A stretch of DNA of 64,000 nucleotides from Oscillospiraceae bacterium (GCA_024684395.1 JAIKWY010000049.1:102900-166899), one strand, 5' to 3'; positions 51,434-60,261 are shown, numbered from the stretch's first letter. The notes: a model not told the origin generated them from the letters alone. Numbers and translations: made by a program.

Positions 51434-52003
51434 ATGAAGATACTCTATCTCGATGCCGCCGTCCGTCCCCAGTCCCGCACCGCCGAGCTGGCACAGCTTT
51501 TGCTCACACAGCTTAACGGCGATGTCACACATGTGAAGCTCGCCGAGATCGCATTCCCCGTGATGGACAATGCCTTTCTGGCATGGCGTGAGCAGGCAGT
51601 CGCCGCACAGGACTTCTCCGCCCCCGCCTTCGACCTGGCAAAGCAGTTCGCCGCAGCGGAATGCATCGTGATCGCCGCCCCCTACTGGGATCTGTCCTTC
51701 CCGGCATCGCTCAAGCAGTATTTCGAGCAGATCAACGTCATCGGTCTGACCTTCTGCTATACCGAAGACGGCATCCCGCAGGGGCTCTGCAAGGCGCAGC
51801 AGCTGTACTATGTCACGACCGCCGGCGGGACAGCCGCACCGGATACCTTCGGCTATGACTATGTACAGGCACTGGCACAGCGCTTCTACGGCATCCCGTC
51901 CTGCACGCTGTTTAAAGCAGAGGGGCTCGACCTCTACGGCGCCGATCCGGATGTTCTGCTCACCGCAGCCAGACAGCAGATTCTGCATTTCTTAGGAGGA
52001 TAA
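51434..52003 (+). CDS. Flavodoxin-fold NAD(P)H-dependent oxidoreductase (AzoR-like)
   Basis: A 189-residue protein with the flavodoxin_2 fold: ILYLDAAVRPQSRTAELAQ binds FMN phosphate, and IVIAAPYWDLSFPASLKQYFEQ is the second FMN loop. TTAGGTAAPDTFGYDYV matches the azoreductase branch. It probably reduces quinones or nitro/azo compounds. The physiological substrate is not evident. It is tightly placed between prmA and the phosphatase gene. Confidence 0.85.
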   Translation: MKILYLDAAVRPQSRTAELAQLLLTQLNGDVTHVKLAEIAFPVMDNAFLAWREQAVAAQDFSAPAFDLAKQFAAAECIVIAAPYWDLSFPASLKQYFEQINVIGLTFCYTEDGIPQGLCKAQQLYYVTTAGGTAAPDTFGYDYVQALAQRFYGIPSCTLFKAEGLDLYGADPDVLLTAARQQILHFLGG

Positions 52004-52005
52004 CT

Positions 52006-53004
52006 ATGAACATTGAAGAATGCCTGTTCCGCAGCCCGGATGACAACATCGCCGCCCTCCGTGCCGCCTACCCGGACGGACTGCATTTCGTTGTCGGCGA
52101 CATCCACGGCGCATCGAAAACGCTCCGCACGCTGCTCCAAAAGATCCGGTTCGACCCCGAGCGGGATCATGTGTATTATTTAGGCGACTACGTCGGCGGC
52201 GGGAATCTCTATGCCCTGCTCGATGTCCTCAATGCCCATTATGAGCCGGACTACAGCCGCCCGGGCTTCCACCTGATCCGTGGCAATCACGAGTGGTTCA
52301 TGGCGCAGGGCTATCCTCTGGACAACCTGCCGGACATCCTCGTCCTCCGCAGTAAGGTCATGGACTACTATCTGGTACATTCCGGGATGCTGGCAAATGT
52401 CTTTACAGCGATCGGACAGGATATGGATGCAGCCCCCGATCAGACCGTCTTTGCCTATAAACTGGATCCTGCCTATGCAGGCAATAAGGGCGCCCCGCTC
52501 GTCCAGCTCCTCTGGTCACGCAACGGGCTCTATACCACCCGTATGCAGGGCAGGCTCTGGCCCGCCGAACAGGTCCTCCATATCCGGAGAGCCTGCATCC
52601 TGCACGGCCACGCGCCCTTCTCCTACTTCCGGAAGGCTGAATATGTGGACTACGGCGGAGAAACAGGCTCGACCCCGCTGTTCTGGGAAGACCAGCATGT
52701 CCTGTTCTGCGAGGAGATGCAGTCCTTCAACCTCGATGCCGATGTCAAGGGAAAAAACAAAAACAACAACACCTACCGAGGACTTGCCTGCCTGTGTCTC
52801 GAAGGCTGTAACGAAGCAGCGCTCCGCAGCGGCGGCATCCTGACCGTGGAAGGCATCCGCAGCACCCCGAATTTCCTCTTCGGCACCGCCTATGAACACG
52901 AGGACTACTACGGGCTCTTCCCGCTCCCCGACCGCATCCTGGAAGCCCGTCCGGAGCGGAAAACGATCACGATGGATCCGGATAGGACGGTCCGGATTTG
53001 TTAA
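52006..53004 (+). CDS. Calcineurin-like metallophosphatase
   Basis: A 332-residue protein with all metallophosphoesterase motifs: GDIHG (near residue 32), GDYVGGG, RGNHEWF and HGHAPFSY. The arrangement resembles bacterial PPP-family serine/threonine or ApaH-like phosphatases. The C-terminal 100 residues have no evident motif. GGAGG overlaps the stop of the upstream gene, so coupling is likely. The substrate (phosphoprotein or dinucleotide) cannot be told. Confidence 0.85.
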   Translation: MNIEECLFRSPDDNIAALRAAYPDGLHFVVGDIHGASKTLRTLLQKIRFDPERDHVYYLGDYVGGGNLYALLDVLNAHYEPDYSRPGFHLIRGNHEWFMAQGYPLDNLPDILVLRSKVMDYYLVHSGMLANVFTAIGQDMDAAPDQTVFAYKLDPAYAGNKGAPLVQLLWSRNGLYTTRMQGRLWPAEQVLHIRRACILHGHAPFSYFRKAEYVDYGGETGSTPLFWEDQHVLFCEEMQSFNLDADVKGKNKNNNTYRGLACLCLEGCNEAALRSGGILTVEGIRSTPNFLFGTAYEHEDYYGLFPLPDRILEARPERKTITMDPDRTVRIC

Positions 53005-53061
53005 AACTGCACAAAGATAGCTAAACTATCATGTAAACTATATAGAAATCGTCCCGTTTGC

Positions 53062-53090
53062 TTGCAAATTTTATTCATAAATGGTATAAT
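53062..53090 (+). promoter_or_regulatory. Promoter of the EF-G paralogue gene
   Basis: TTGCAA, 17 bases, TATAAT. Confidence 0.75.
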
Positions 53091-53154
53091 GAGAATATCG
53101 TTGAGCCGTAAGCTTGCGGCCGGCATACTTTATTGCAAAGGAGCGTAACCACTC

Positions 53155-55227
53155 ATGAACCAATTCCATGCGAGCAACATCAAGAACATTGCGCTGACCG
53201 GGCATCACAGCTCTGGTAAGACATCGCTTGCGGAGGCTCTGCTGTATGCAGCAGGCGCATCCGACCGCTTCGGTAAGATCGCCGACGGCACGACCGTGTG
53301 CGACTATGACCCCGAGGAGATCAAGCGCAAGGGCTCACTTGCCACCAAGCTGGCTGGCTTCGCCTATGAGAACAACTGGATCAATCTGCTCGATACACCT
53401 GGTATCCTGGATTTCGCAGGTGAGCAGCTCTCCGGCATCACAGCCGCAGACACTGTTCTGATCACCGTATCCGCAAAATCCGGCGTCGCAGTTGGCACAC
53501 GTAAGGCTTACGCTGCTGCGCAGGCACAGGGCAAGTCCACCATGTTCGCCATCACCAAGATCGACGACAAGGACGCCAATTTCTACAATGTCCTGACCGA
53601 TCTCAAGACCGTTTTCGGTCCGACCGTATGCCCGGTCGTTGTCCCTGTTATCGAAAAGGGCGAGATCGTATCCTATATCAATCTCATCGAGATGAAGGCT
53701 TATACCTATGACGCCAAGGGCAAGGCAGTCGAGGTCGATATGCCCGCCGAGGTAACGACCGAGCATGACTACCGTCTCGAGGGTCTGGTAGCCGCCATTT
53801 CCGAGGCAGTTGCCGAGACCGATGAGGAGCTGATGGAGAAGTTCTTCGAGGGCGAAGCATTCACCCAGAAGGAACTGATCGACGGCATCCACGCCGGCAT
53901 GAACAAGGGTCTGATCACCCCCGTTGTCTGCACCTCCGCAGCAACGCTTGCCGGTATCGACATGCTGCTCAAGGAGTTCACGCTCCTCGTTCCCGCTGCC
54001 GATGAGGTAGCCCCCGCCGAGGCTGAGGCCGGTGATGATGTCGCCGAGATCAAGTGCGATGCCTCCGCACCGCTCGCAGCACTGGTATGCAAGACCGTTG
54101 CTGACCCGTTCGTCGGCAAGATGAGCTTCATCAAGGTGCTCTCCGGCAAGCTCTCCGCAGACGCAGCCGTTGTCAATGCACGCACCGGCGCCGAGGAGAA
54201 GATCGGCAAGCTCTACACGCTGCTCGGCAAGAAGCAGACCGAGGTCAAGACCGCAGAAGCCGGCGACATCGTAGCCGCTGTCAAGATCGGCGCACTCACC
54301 GGCGACACCCTGTGTGCACCGGATCGTGTTCTCAAGGTGGCAATGCCGACCTTCCCGCACGCCTGCTATTCGATGGCAGTCCGTGCCAAGAACCAGGGCG
54401 ATGAAGCCAAGGTATCTGCCGGCGTACAGCGCCTTGTAGAAGAGGATCCGACGCTGACCTATGTACAGGATCCGAACACCAAGGAAATGATTCTGAGCGG
54501 TCTGGGCGAACAGCATCTCGAGATCGCCGTTGCCAAGCTCTCTGCCAAGTTCGGCGCAGAGGTCAAGCTCACCGAGCCGCAGGTCGCTTACCGTGAGACT
54601 ATCCGCAAGAAGGTCGAAGCAGAGGGCAAGCATAAGAAGCAGTCCGGCGGTCACGGTCAGTATGGTCATGTCAAGATCGCATTCGAGCCGTGCGTGAGCG
54701 ATACCCTCGTATTCGAGGAGAAGGTCTTCGGCGGTTCCGTTCCGAAGAACTACTTCCCGGCTGTTGAAAAGGGTCTCCAGGAAGCCGTCAGAAAGGGCGT
54801 GCTCGCAGGCTGCCCGGTAGTCGGCGTCAAGGCGATTCTGCTCGACGGTTCCTACCACCCGGTAGACTCCTCCGAAATGGCGTTCAAGATGGCAGCATCC
54901 ATCGCCTATAAGGAAGGTATGCGCGCCGCAGATCCGGTCATGCTCGAACCGATCGACACCCTGACAGTTTCCGCACCGGATGACAACACCGGCGACATCA
55001 TGGGCGAGCTGAACAAGCGCCGCGGCCGCGTGCTCGGTATGGAGCCGACCGCCAAGGGCGAGACGACCATCACCGCAGAGGTGCCGGTACGTGAGATGCA
55101 TGACTTTGCGCTGTATCTGCGTCAGGTGACCAGAGGCATGGGCAGCTTCACAATGGAGTTCCTGCGCTATGAGCCGCTGCCGTCCAATCTGCTGGCAGAG
55201 GTCATCGCATCCATCAGCGAGGAATAA
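53155..55227 (+). CDS. Elongation factor G-like GTPase (EF-G paralogue)
   Basis: A 690-residue translational GTPase. G1 is TGHHSSGKTSL, G3 is DTPGILDF, and G4 is TKID rather than NKxD. Domain II, III (GLGEQHLEIAVAKL), IV (GGHGQYGHVKIAFEPC) and V are all present. The changed G1 and G4 and the short switch I region place it with EF-G-like or EF-G2 proteins rather than housekeeping FusA. It may act in ribosome recycling or under stress. Codon choice (many GTT and GCA) suggests high expression. Confidence 0.92.
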   Translation: MNQFHASNIKNIALTGHHSSGKTSLAEALLYAAGASDRFGKIADGTTVCDYDPEEIKRKGSLATKLAGFAYENNWINLLDTPGILDFAGEQLSGITAADTVLITVSAKSGVAVGTRKAYAAAQAQGKSTMFAITKIDDKDANFYNVLTDLKTVFGPTVCPVVVPVIEKGEIVSYINLIEMKAYTYDAKGKAVEVDMPAEVTTEHDYRLEGLVAAISEAVAETDEELMEKFFEGEAFTQKELIDGIHAGMNKGLITPVVCTSAATLAGIDMLLKEFTLLVPAADEVAPAEAEAGDDVAEIKCDASAPLAALVCKTVADPFVGKMSFIKVLSGKLSADAAVVNARTGAEEKIGKLYTLLGKKQTEVKTAEAGDIVAAVKIGALTGDTLCAPDRVLKVAMPTFPHACYSMAVRAKNQGDEAKVSAGVQRLVEEDPTLTYVQDPNTKEMILSGLGEQHLEIAVAKLSAKFGAEVKLTEPQVAYRETIRKKVEAEGKHKKQSGGHGQYGHVKIAFEPCVSDTLVFEEKVFGGSVPKNYFPAVEKGLQEAVRKGVLAGCPVVGVKAILLDGSYHPVDSSEMAFKMAASIAYKEGMRAADPVMLEPIDTLTVSAPDDNTGDIMGELNKRRGRVLGMEPTAKGETTITAEVPVREMHDFALYLRQVTRGMGSFTMEFLRYEPLPSNLLAEVIASISEE

Positions 55228-55235
55228 TTGCAAAC

Positions 55236-55265
55236 AAGCGGGAGAGCTCAGCCCTCCCGCTTTCC
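55236..55265 (+). terminator. Terminator of the EF-G paralogue gene
   Basis: AAGCGGGAG / CTCCCGCTT stem followed by TTTCC. Confidence 0.75.
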
Positions 55266-55290
55266 ATTTTCTACATAAGGAGGAACCACC

Positions 55291-56484
55291 ATGCCCGAAT
55301 ACCAAGACATCTACGACATCCACCGCCGGCTCACAGGCAAAAAAGTCCTGCGCGGCACCCGGAGAGCACCGGGGGAATACATCCTCGTCGTCCATCTGCT
55401 GCTGTTCGATGAGCAAGGACGCCTGCTCGTGCAGCGCCGTGTAGACAATAAAGCATCCTGGCCGGGGATGTGGGACATCTCCCTCGGCGGACTGGCACAG
55501 AGCGGCGATGACAGCCGCAGCGCCGTGGAGCGTGAGGTCAGCGAGGAGCTCGGACTCGACCTCAGCTTCGCCGATACAGAGCCCGTGTTCTCGTTCCGGA
55601 CGGACAGCCGCTTCGATGACTACTGGATGGCGACCATTGACAGCAAGACCCCGCTGCGCCTGCAAGCCGAGGAGGTTGCAGAAGCCCGCTGGGTCGATCG
55701 TGACGAGTGGAAAGCCCTTCTCCGTGGGCATAACGTCATCCCCTATACCTTCCAGTGGATCCTGTTTGACCTCTATGATATGCACTTCCCCGGCGCAAGG
55801 CTCTTCTCGAACGGCGAACCCGGACAGCTCCACGGCGCCGTCTTTGATATGGATGGTCTGCTGCTCGATACAGAGCGTGTCGCCGACCGTTCCTGGATGC
55901 AGGCGGCAAAGGAATTTGACCTGCCGGATCCGCTGAAAGCCATCGACGGCTGCCGTGGTCTGAACAACGCCAGCACAAAAGCCTATTTTGTGCAGCATTA
56001 TGGGGAAGACTTCGACTATGAAGGCTTCCATGAACGTGCCAGAGCCCTTTCCCACGCCGTGACAGATGTGGAAGTCCCCGTCAAGGAGGGCGCAGCGCTG
56101 ATCCTGCGTTCGCTGAAAGAAATGGGACTGCGCCTTGCCGTTGCAAGCTCCACACGGGAGGTCACCGTCCGTGACCAGCTCGGCAGGGCAGGGCTGCTGC
56201 CGTATTTCGATGCCGTCATCACAGGCGATATGGTCACGGAGGGAAAACCGGCGCCGGAGATCTATCTGAAAGCCTGTGAAGCGCTCGGCCTGCCGCCGGA
56301 GGAATGCCTCGCCTTCGAGGATTCCGTGAACGGCATCCGCAGCGCTTATAAGGCTGGACTGTATACCGTGCAGATCCCCGACCCCGAGATCCAGCGCCCC
56401 GGCACCGAGAGCAACGCCCTGAGCTGGCGGACATTTGCATCTCTCACCGAAGCCGAAAGCTGGTTCAGGAGTTATTTTACGTGA
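55291..56484 (+). CDS. NUDIX hydrolase - HAD phosphatase fusion
   Basis: A 397-residue bifunctional protein. Residues 1-170 are an IDI-like NUDIX domain (GLAQSGDDSRSAVEREVSEE is the NUDIX box, with Asp where the first Glu is usual). Residues 180-397 are a beta-phosphoglucomutase-type HAD phosphatase: motif I AVFDMDGLLLDTE, motif II VASSTREV, motif III EGKPAPEIY and motif IV FEDSVNGIRSA. NUDIX enzymes hydrolyse nucleoside-diphosphate-linked compounds and HADs remove phosphate, so the two could act in sequence on one metabolite. No frameshift separates them. AAGGAGG precedes the ATG. Confidence 0.92.
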   Translation: MPEYQDIYDIHRRLTGKKVLRGTRRAPGEYILVVHLLLFDEQGRLLVQRRVDNKASWPGMWDISLGGLAQSGDDSRSAVEREVSEELGLDLSFADTEPVFSFRTDSRFDDYWMATIDSKTPLRLQAEEVAEARWVDRDEWKALLRGHNVIPYTFQWILFDLYDMHFPGARLFSNGEPGQLHGAVFDMDGLLLDTERVADRSWMQAAKEFDLPDPLKAIDGCRGLNNASTKAYFVQHYGEDFDYEGFHERARALSHAVTDVEVPVKEGAALILRSLKEMGLRLAVASSTREVTVRDQLGRAGLLPYFDAVITGDMVTEGKPAPEIYLKACEALGLPPEECLAFEDSVNGIRSAYKAGLYTVQIPDPEIQRPGTESNALSWRTFASLTEAESWFRSYFT

Positions 56485-56647
56485 TTAAAAGGTCTATCCT
56501 CCAAACGTGCTCAGCCCAACCTCGTTTTTTTGATCAAACTTATTTCGCAAAAAAAGCTTGGCGGGGTGACCCCGCTGGCAAACGCACGCCAAAGCACGTT
56601 CTGTCGAAAATGTACTTCATGCGTTGCAGTTTTTACGTAGCCCCAAA
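56485..56647 (+). repeat. Partial copy of repeat B and fragment of repeat A
   Basis: CTCGTTTTTTTGATCAAACT and CGCAAAAAAAGCTTGG (about 56522-56562) resemble the head of repeat B. They run into GGGGTGACCCCGCTGGCA, which recalls repeat A. No coding sequence is supported. Confidence 0.55.
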
Positions 56648-57036
56648 CCTCGTTTTTTTGCTCAAGCTTTTTTTTCGCAAAAAAAGCTTGCAGGGATCCA
56701 AGGGACAGAGTCCCTTGGTCGCCGTCCGCAGACGGCGAAATCTCCTGAGCCCGAAGGCGTAAGCAGACAGCCAGCGAGGAACGAGCGCTGCTGGTCGCTT
56801 ATGCAAAGCCAATGCAAGGGGTGAATTTGAAAAAAGCCCCAGTGGGGCTTTTTTCAAAGAGGGGACGCTCTGCAAGAGAGAGCGTCCCCTACCTCGCCTT
56901 CAAGGATGTCTCTCCTTGCCGCCCTTGGGCGGCAACAAACGAGTTTCTCCACAATTGAGGGTGCGGCTGCAAGAGAGCGTCCCCTACCTTTCAAGTCGAG
57001 GATGCCCATCCTCGCCGCCTTTATGCGGCGACAAAC
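56648..57036 (+). repeat. Repeat B, copy 1: multi-hairpin structured element
   Basis: A noncoding element with ordered hairpins: CAAGCTTTTTTT / AAAAAAAGCTTG; CCAAGGGA / TCCCTTGG; CGCCGTC-CGCA-GACGGCG (56720-56737); a conserved block holding GCGTAAGC / GCTTATGC; a 15-bp stem with AGT loop (56826-56858); GGGGACGCTCT / AGAGCGTCCCC; and CAAGGA / TCCTTG plus TGCCGCCC-TT-GGGCGGCA. The last module recurs at 56960-57036. A second full copy lies at 60341-60630 in the same orientation. Several stems differ between copies but stay paired, while the loops and the internal block are constant. Confidence 0.85.
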
Positions 57037-57173
57037 AGCACCGCCGCCCCCAAAAACCGCATATTCCTCAAAGCACCCCACCGAGGGTGCCTTCTTTTTT
57101 TCCCGAATCCCCGTCATATTTCCCCCTATACAAGAATATTTCTTAAATAACGATTAAATTTTGAAAAAACCCC

Positions 57174-57202
57174 TTGACAAATACCTCGCACTGTGATATA
57201 CT
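57174..57202 (+). promoter_or_regulatory. Promoter of the uppP gene group
   Basis: TTGACA, 17 bases, TATACT with extended TG. Confidence 0.82.
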
Positions 57203-57290
57203 GTAACTGTGATCAATATTATACAGCGTATAACATGATACCAAGTATAACATGACGTCAGATATAATATTGAAACTATCACAATACTGT
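57203..57290 (+). promoter_or_regulatory. Possible operator region in the uppP leader
   Basis: Two direct repeats GTATAACATGA (57228-57238, 57245-57255) start 17 bases apart. An imperfect inverted repeat runs from TGTGATCAATATTA (about 57209-57222) to TAATATTGAAACTATCACA (about 57265-57283). Placement just downstream of the promoter suits repressor binding, perhaps by the PadR protein encoded in the same group. Confidence 0.45.
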
Positions 57291-57318
57291 GAAATCCAAA
57301 AAGAAGAAGGAGAAACCT

Positions 57319-58176
57319 ATGGATTGGATCGAATTACTCAAAGCCATCGTCCTCGGCATCGTAGAGGGCATCACGGAGTGGCTGCCGGTGAGCAGCACGG
57401 GACATATGATCCTCGTGGACGAATTCCTCCGGCTCGACGTCAGCGATGAGTTCAAGGAGATGTTCGAGGTCGTCATCCAGCTCGGCGCGATCATGGCGGT
57501 CGTGGTGCTGTACTTCTGGAAACTGTGGCCGTTCAGCAAGAAGAACAACAGCAACCCGCTCAGCACCGAGGGCTTCGGCGCTTACGTCAATAAGGACATC
57601 TGCTCCATGTGGCTGAAAGTCATCGTCGCCTGCATCCCCGCCGTCGTTGTCGGTCTGGCTCTGGATGACTGGATCAACGAGCACCTCTACAACCCGTGGA
57701 CAGTCGCCATTGCACTGATCGTCTTCGGTGTGGCGTTCATTGTCATCGAGCGCTGGAACAAGGATAAGACCCCGAAGATGAACACCATCAACGACCTGAC
57801 CTATAAGGCGGCACTCATCATCGGCATGTTCCAGCTCATTGCAGCGATCTTCCCCGGCACATCCCGCTCAGGCGCCACGATCGTCGGCGCATTGCTGATC
57901 GGCGTTTCGAGAGTCGCATCCGCAGAGTTCACCTTCTACCTGGCAGTGCCCGTCATGTTCGGCGCATCGTTCCTGAAGCTCGTGAAATTCGGCCTGCACT
58001 TCACCGCACCGGAGCTCGTGATCCTGCTCGTGGCAATGCTCGTGGCATTCGGCGTATCGCTCTTCGTCATCAAGTTCCTGATGTCCTACATCAAGAAGCA
58101 TGATTTCACCGTATTCGGCTGGTACCGCATCATCCTCGGCGTTCTCGTGATCGCCTACTTCGCATTCGCAAGATAA
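57319..58176 (+). CDS. uppP: Undecaprenyl-diphosphatase
   Basis: A 285-residue membrane protein that recycles undecaprenyl pyrophosphate for peptidoglycan synthesis and can give bacitracin resistance. The signature segments GIVEGITEWLPVSSTGHM (Glu-rich motif) and FPGTSRSGATIVGALLIGVSR are present, and about seven membrane helices are visible. ATG 57319 follows AAGGAG; the ten upstream lysine-rich codons are an artefact of the leader. A PadR regulator follows after 35 bases. Confidence 0.96.
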   Translation: MDWIELLKAIVLGIVEGITEWLPVSSTGHMILVDEFLRLDVSDEFKEMFEVVIQLGAIMAVVVLYFWKLWPFSKKNNSNPLSTEGFGAYVNKDICSMWLKVIVACIPAVVVGLALDDWINEHLYNPWTVAIALIVFGVAFIVIERWNKDKTPKMNTINDLTYKAALIIGMFQLIAAIFPGTSRSGATIVGALLIGVSRVASAEFTFYLAVPVMFGASFLKLVKFGLHFTAPELVILLVAMLVAFGVSLFVIKFLMSYIKKHDFTVFGWYRIILGVLVIAYFAFAR

Positions 58177-58211
58177 GCACCGGCTGAACGACCCAAAAGG
58201 AGGGATCCAAT

Positions 58212-58541
58212 ATGTTTCCGATCAGTGCAGCATTGCTGGACGCAATGGTGCTCTCCCTCGTGGACAGGGAAGAGACCTACGGTTACAAGATCACACAGGA
58301 TATGCAGTCCGCAGCGACCGTCTCGGAATCCACGCTGTATCCCGTGCTGCGGCGCCTGCAAAAGAACGGCGCCCTCGAGACCTTCGACCGTGCCTATATG
58401 GGACGGAACCGGCGCTACTACCGCATCACGGAGCTCGGCGTCGCCATGCTCCGGCAGTACCGGATCGACTGGGAAAAGCACAAAACACAGGTGGACGGCA
58501 TCCTGAAAGAACAGCAGGCAGTAAAGGAGGCACAGGCATGA
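58212..58541 (+). CDS. PadR family transcriptional regulator
   Basis: A 109-residue winged-helix regulator. The PadR pattern is clear: LDAMVLSLVDREETYGYKIT, then STLYPVLRRLQKNGALET and RNRRYYRITELG. PadR proteins repress envelope-stress or multidrug genes, often their own operon. With DUF1700 and DUF4097 genes next to it, this is a familiar three-gene unit. Its stop overlaps the DUF1700 start (ATGA). Confidence 0.93.
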   Translation: MFPISAALLDAMVLSLVDREETYGYKITQDMQSAATVSESTLYPVLRRLQKNGALETFDRAYMGRNRRYYRITELGVAMLRQYRIDWEKHKTQVDGILKEQQAVKEAQA

Positions 58542-59314
58542 CAGCTACAGAATTTTTGACACAGCTCGATGCGGCATTGCTTGGGCTGACAAGAGACGAG
58601 CGTGAGAATGCGCTCGAGTATTACCGTGAATATTTCGCAGATGCCGGTGCCGATGCCGATGCCGCCGCCGAAAACCTCGGCTCGCCGCAGTCCGTCGCAG
58701 AGCGCATCATCGCCGAAGCCGACGGCACCGCCGAGCCCGGCCTCGCCGCCCAGCAGGGCATCGCCCCGCAGCAGACCGCAGCGCAGCAGCAGAGCTATAC
58801 CACCGACTATGGCTATGGAGCAGGGACAAGCTACTCCGGCACCGGCTATTCCGGCACAAGTTACTCCGCCGGGACAAGCTATTCCTCCGGCACCGGCTAT
58901 ACCACAGACTACGGCTATTCCGGGACAAGCTACGGCACCGACTACGGCTATACCACACCGCCCTACTCCGGCAGCAGCAGCACGGACGGCGCACACATCG
59001 TCACGTTCATCGTTGTGATGCTCCTGACACTGCCCATCTGGATCACGGTGTATTCCCTCTGGCTCACGCTGGTCGTGACGCTGTTCTCGCTGATCATTAG
59101 CTTCGGCGTAGGCGCACCGGCAGGTCTGGTCATGGCGGTCATCCAGTTTGCACACGGTGATGCAGGTGCGGGCGTCTTCCTCATCGGCAGCGCTCTGGTC
59201 TGCGCAGGTCTGACCATGCTCCTCTGGAAGCCGTTCTGGCTTGCCTGCAAGTATTCGACTGTCGGACTTTTTGCATTAAGTAAAAAAATCATCCTCGGAC
59301 TGTTAGGGAGGTAA
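58538..59314 (+). CDS. DUF1700 (HAAS) membrane protein with Tyr-rich linker
   Basis: A 258-residue protein. Residues 1-65 form the helical HAAS signalling domain (FLTQLDAALLGLTRDERENALEYY split here: ALLGLTRDERENALEYYREY). Residues about 85-150 are a low-complexity linker of Tyr/Ser/Gly/Thr repeats (GYSGTSY, YTTDYGY). The C-terminal 100 residues hold three or four membrane helices. DUF1700 proteins work with PadR regulators as membrane-bound signalling partners. It is coupled to the PadR gene and followed by DUF4097 after 5 bases. Confidence 0.88.
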   Translation: MTATEFLTQLDAALLGLTRDERENALEYYREYFADAGADADAAAENLGSPQSVAERIIAEADGTAEPGLAAQQGIAPQQTAAQQQSYTTDYGYGAGTSYSGTGYSGTSYSAGTSYSSGTGYTTDYGYSGTSYGTDYGYTTPPYSGSSSTDGAHIVTFIVVMLLTLPIWITVYSLWLTLVVTLFSLIISFGVGAPAGLVMAVIQFAHGDAGAGVFLIGSALVCAGLTMLLWKPFWLACKYSTVGLFALSKKIILGLLGR

Positions 59315-59319
59315 CGATC

Positions 59320-60261
59320 ATGAAAGCAGTATACTGGCTCATTGCATCTTTTATCACACTCAGCGGGCTCGGCACGATGGCAGTCGGCGCCAGCCTCATG
59401 AAGAAGGACAAGGAAAATACCCAATACATCAGCAGCAAGGAAAGCTATGAGGGCATCAAAAACCTCGACCTCGACCTCGGCTCCGAGGATCTGCATGTCA
59501 TTGCCATCGAGGATACCAACGTCTGCACCGTGGAGCTCTGCGAAGTCCCCGAGCAGGTCAAGGTCGCCCAGGAAGGCGACACCCTGCGCATCTACGTGGA
59601 GCCGAACAACGCCTTCCAGATGTTCGATTTCGACAATAACCAGAACCGGGTCAACGTGTTCGTTCCGGCGGATCTGTTCGACAGCGTGGAGATCAACAAC
59701 GGCTCCGGTGATGTCGAGGTACTGAACGTGCTTGCCGACTACATGGACGCCAAAGCCGGCTCCGGCAGCGTCTATATTGACGGCGCAACGAGCCGTGTCG
59801 GCAATGTGAAGAGCGGCTCCGGCGGCATCGGCATCGTGAATACGACCTTCACGGAGGAATCCGAGCTGCACACCGGCTCCGGCGGCATCAGCTGCGAGAC
59901 ATTCATGACCGATAAGCTGAACACAGAGAGCGGCTCCGGCAGCATCTTCTTCCTGAACAGCACCGTCGGCAAGACAAAAGCCAAGAGCGGCTCCGGCGGT
60001 CTGACCATGGAAAACCAGACGCTGAACGATGACATCGAATGCACCAGCGGCTCCGGAGATATTGAGATCACCGTCTGCGGCGACCAGGCAGACTACGTGC
60101 TCGATGTCACCCTCGGCAGCGGTGATCCGGCTCTTGAGGGCATCGGCGGCAAGAAGAATGCCGACCCGCACACCATCAAGATCAAGAGCGGCTCCGGCGA
60201 CGCCAGCGTGCATTTTGTAAGCGCAGGAGAAGCTGTAGAAGAAGTTGAAATAGAGGAATAA
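59320..60261 (+). CDS. DUF4097 beta-strand repeat protein
   Basis: A 313-residue protein with one N-terminal membrane segment (residues 5-27) and an extracellular DUF4097 domain. It shows about nine repeats around Ser-Gly-Ser-Gly (NNGSGDVEV, AGSGSVYI, KSGSGGIGI, ESGSGSIFF), expected to form a beta-solenoid. Such proteins (LiaG-like) belong to envelope-stress modules and are usually regulated by the adjacent PadR or LiaR. AGGGAGGT precedes the ATG. Confidence 0.9.
   Translation: MKAVYWLIASFITLSGLGTMAVGASLMKKDKENTQYISSKESYEGIKNLDLDLGSEDLHVIAIEDTNVCTVELCEVPEQVKVAQEGDTLRIYVEPNNAFQMFDFDNNQNRVNVFVPADLFDSVEINNGSGDVEVLNVLADYMDAKAGSGSVYIDGATSRVGNVKSGSGGIGIVNTTFTEESELHTGSGGISCETFMTDKLNTESGSGSIFFLNSTVGKTKAKSGSGGLTMENQTLNDDIECTSGSGDIEITVCGDQADYVLDVTLGSGDPALEGIGGKKNADPHTIKIKSGSGDASVHFVSAGEAVEEVEIEE

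Noticed and set aside
56481..57157. Short open frames of 65-95 codons in the spacer before uppP
   Set aside because: They are read-outs of palindromic repeat DNA in several frames and on both strands, without binding sites.
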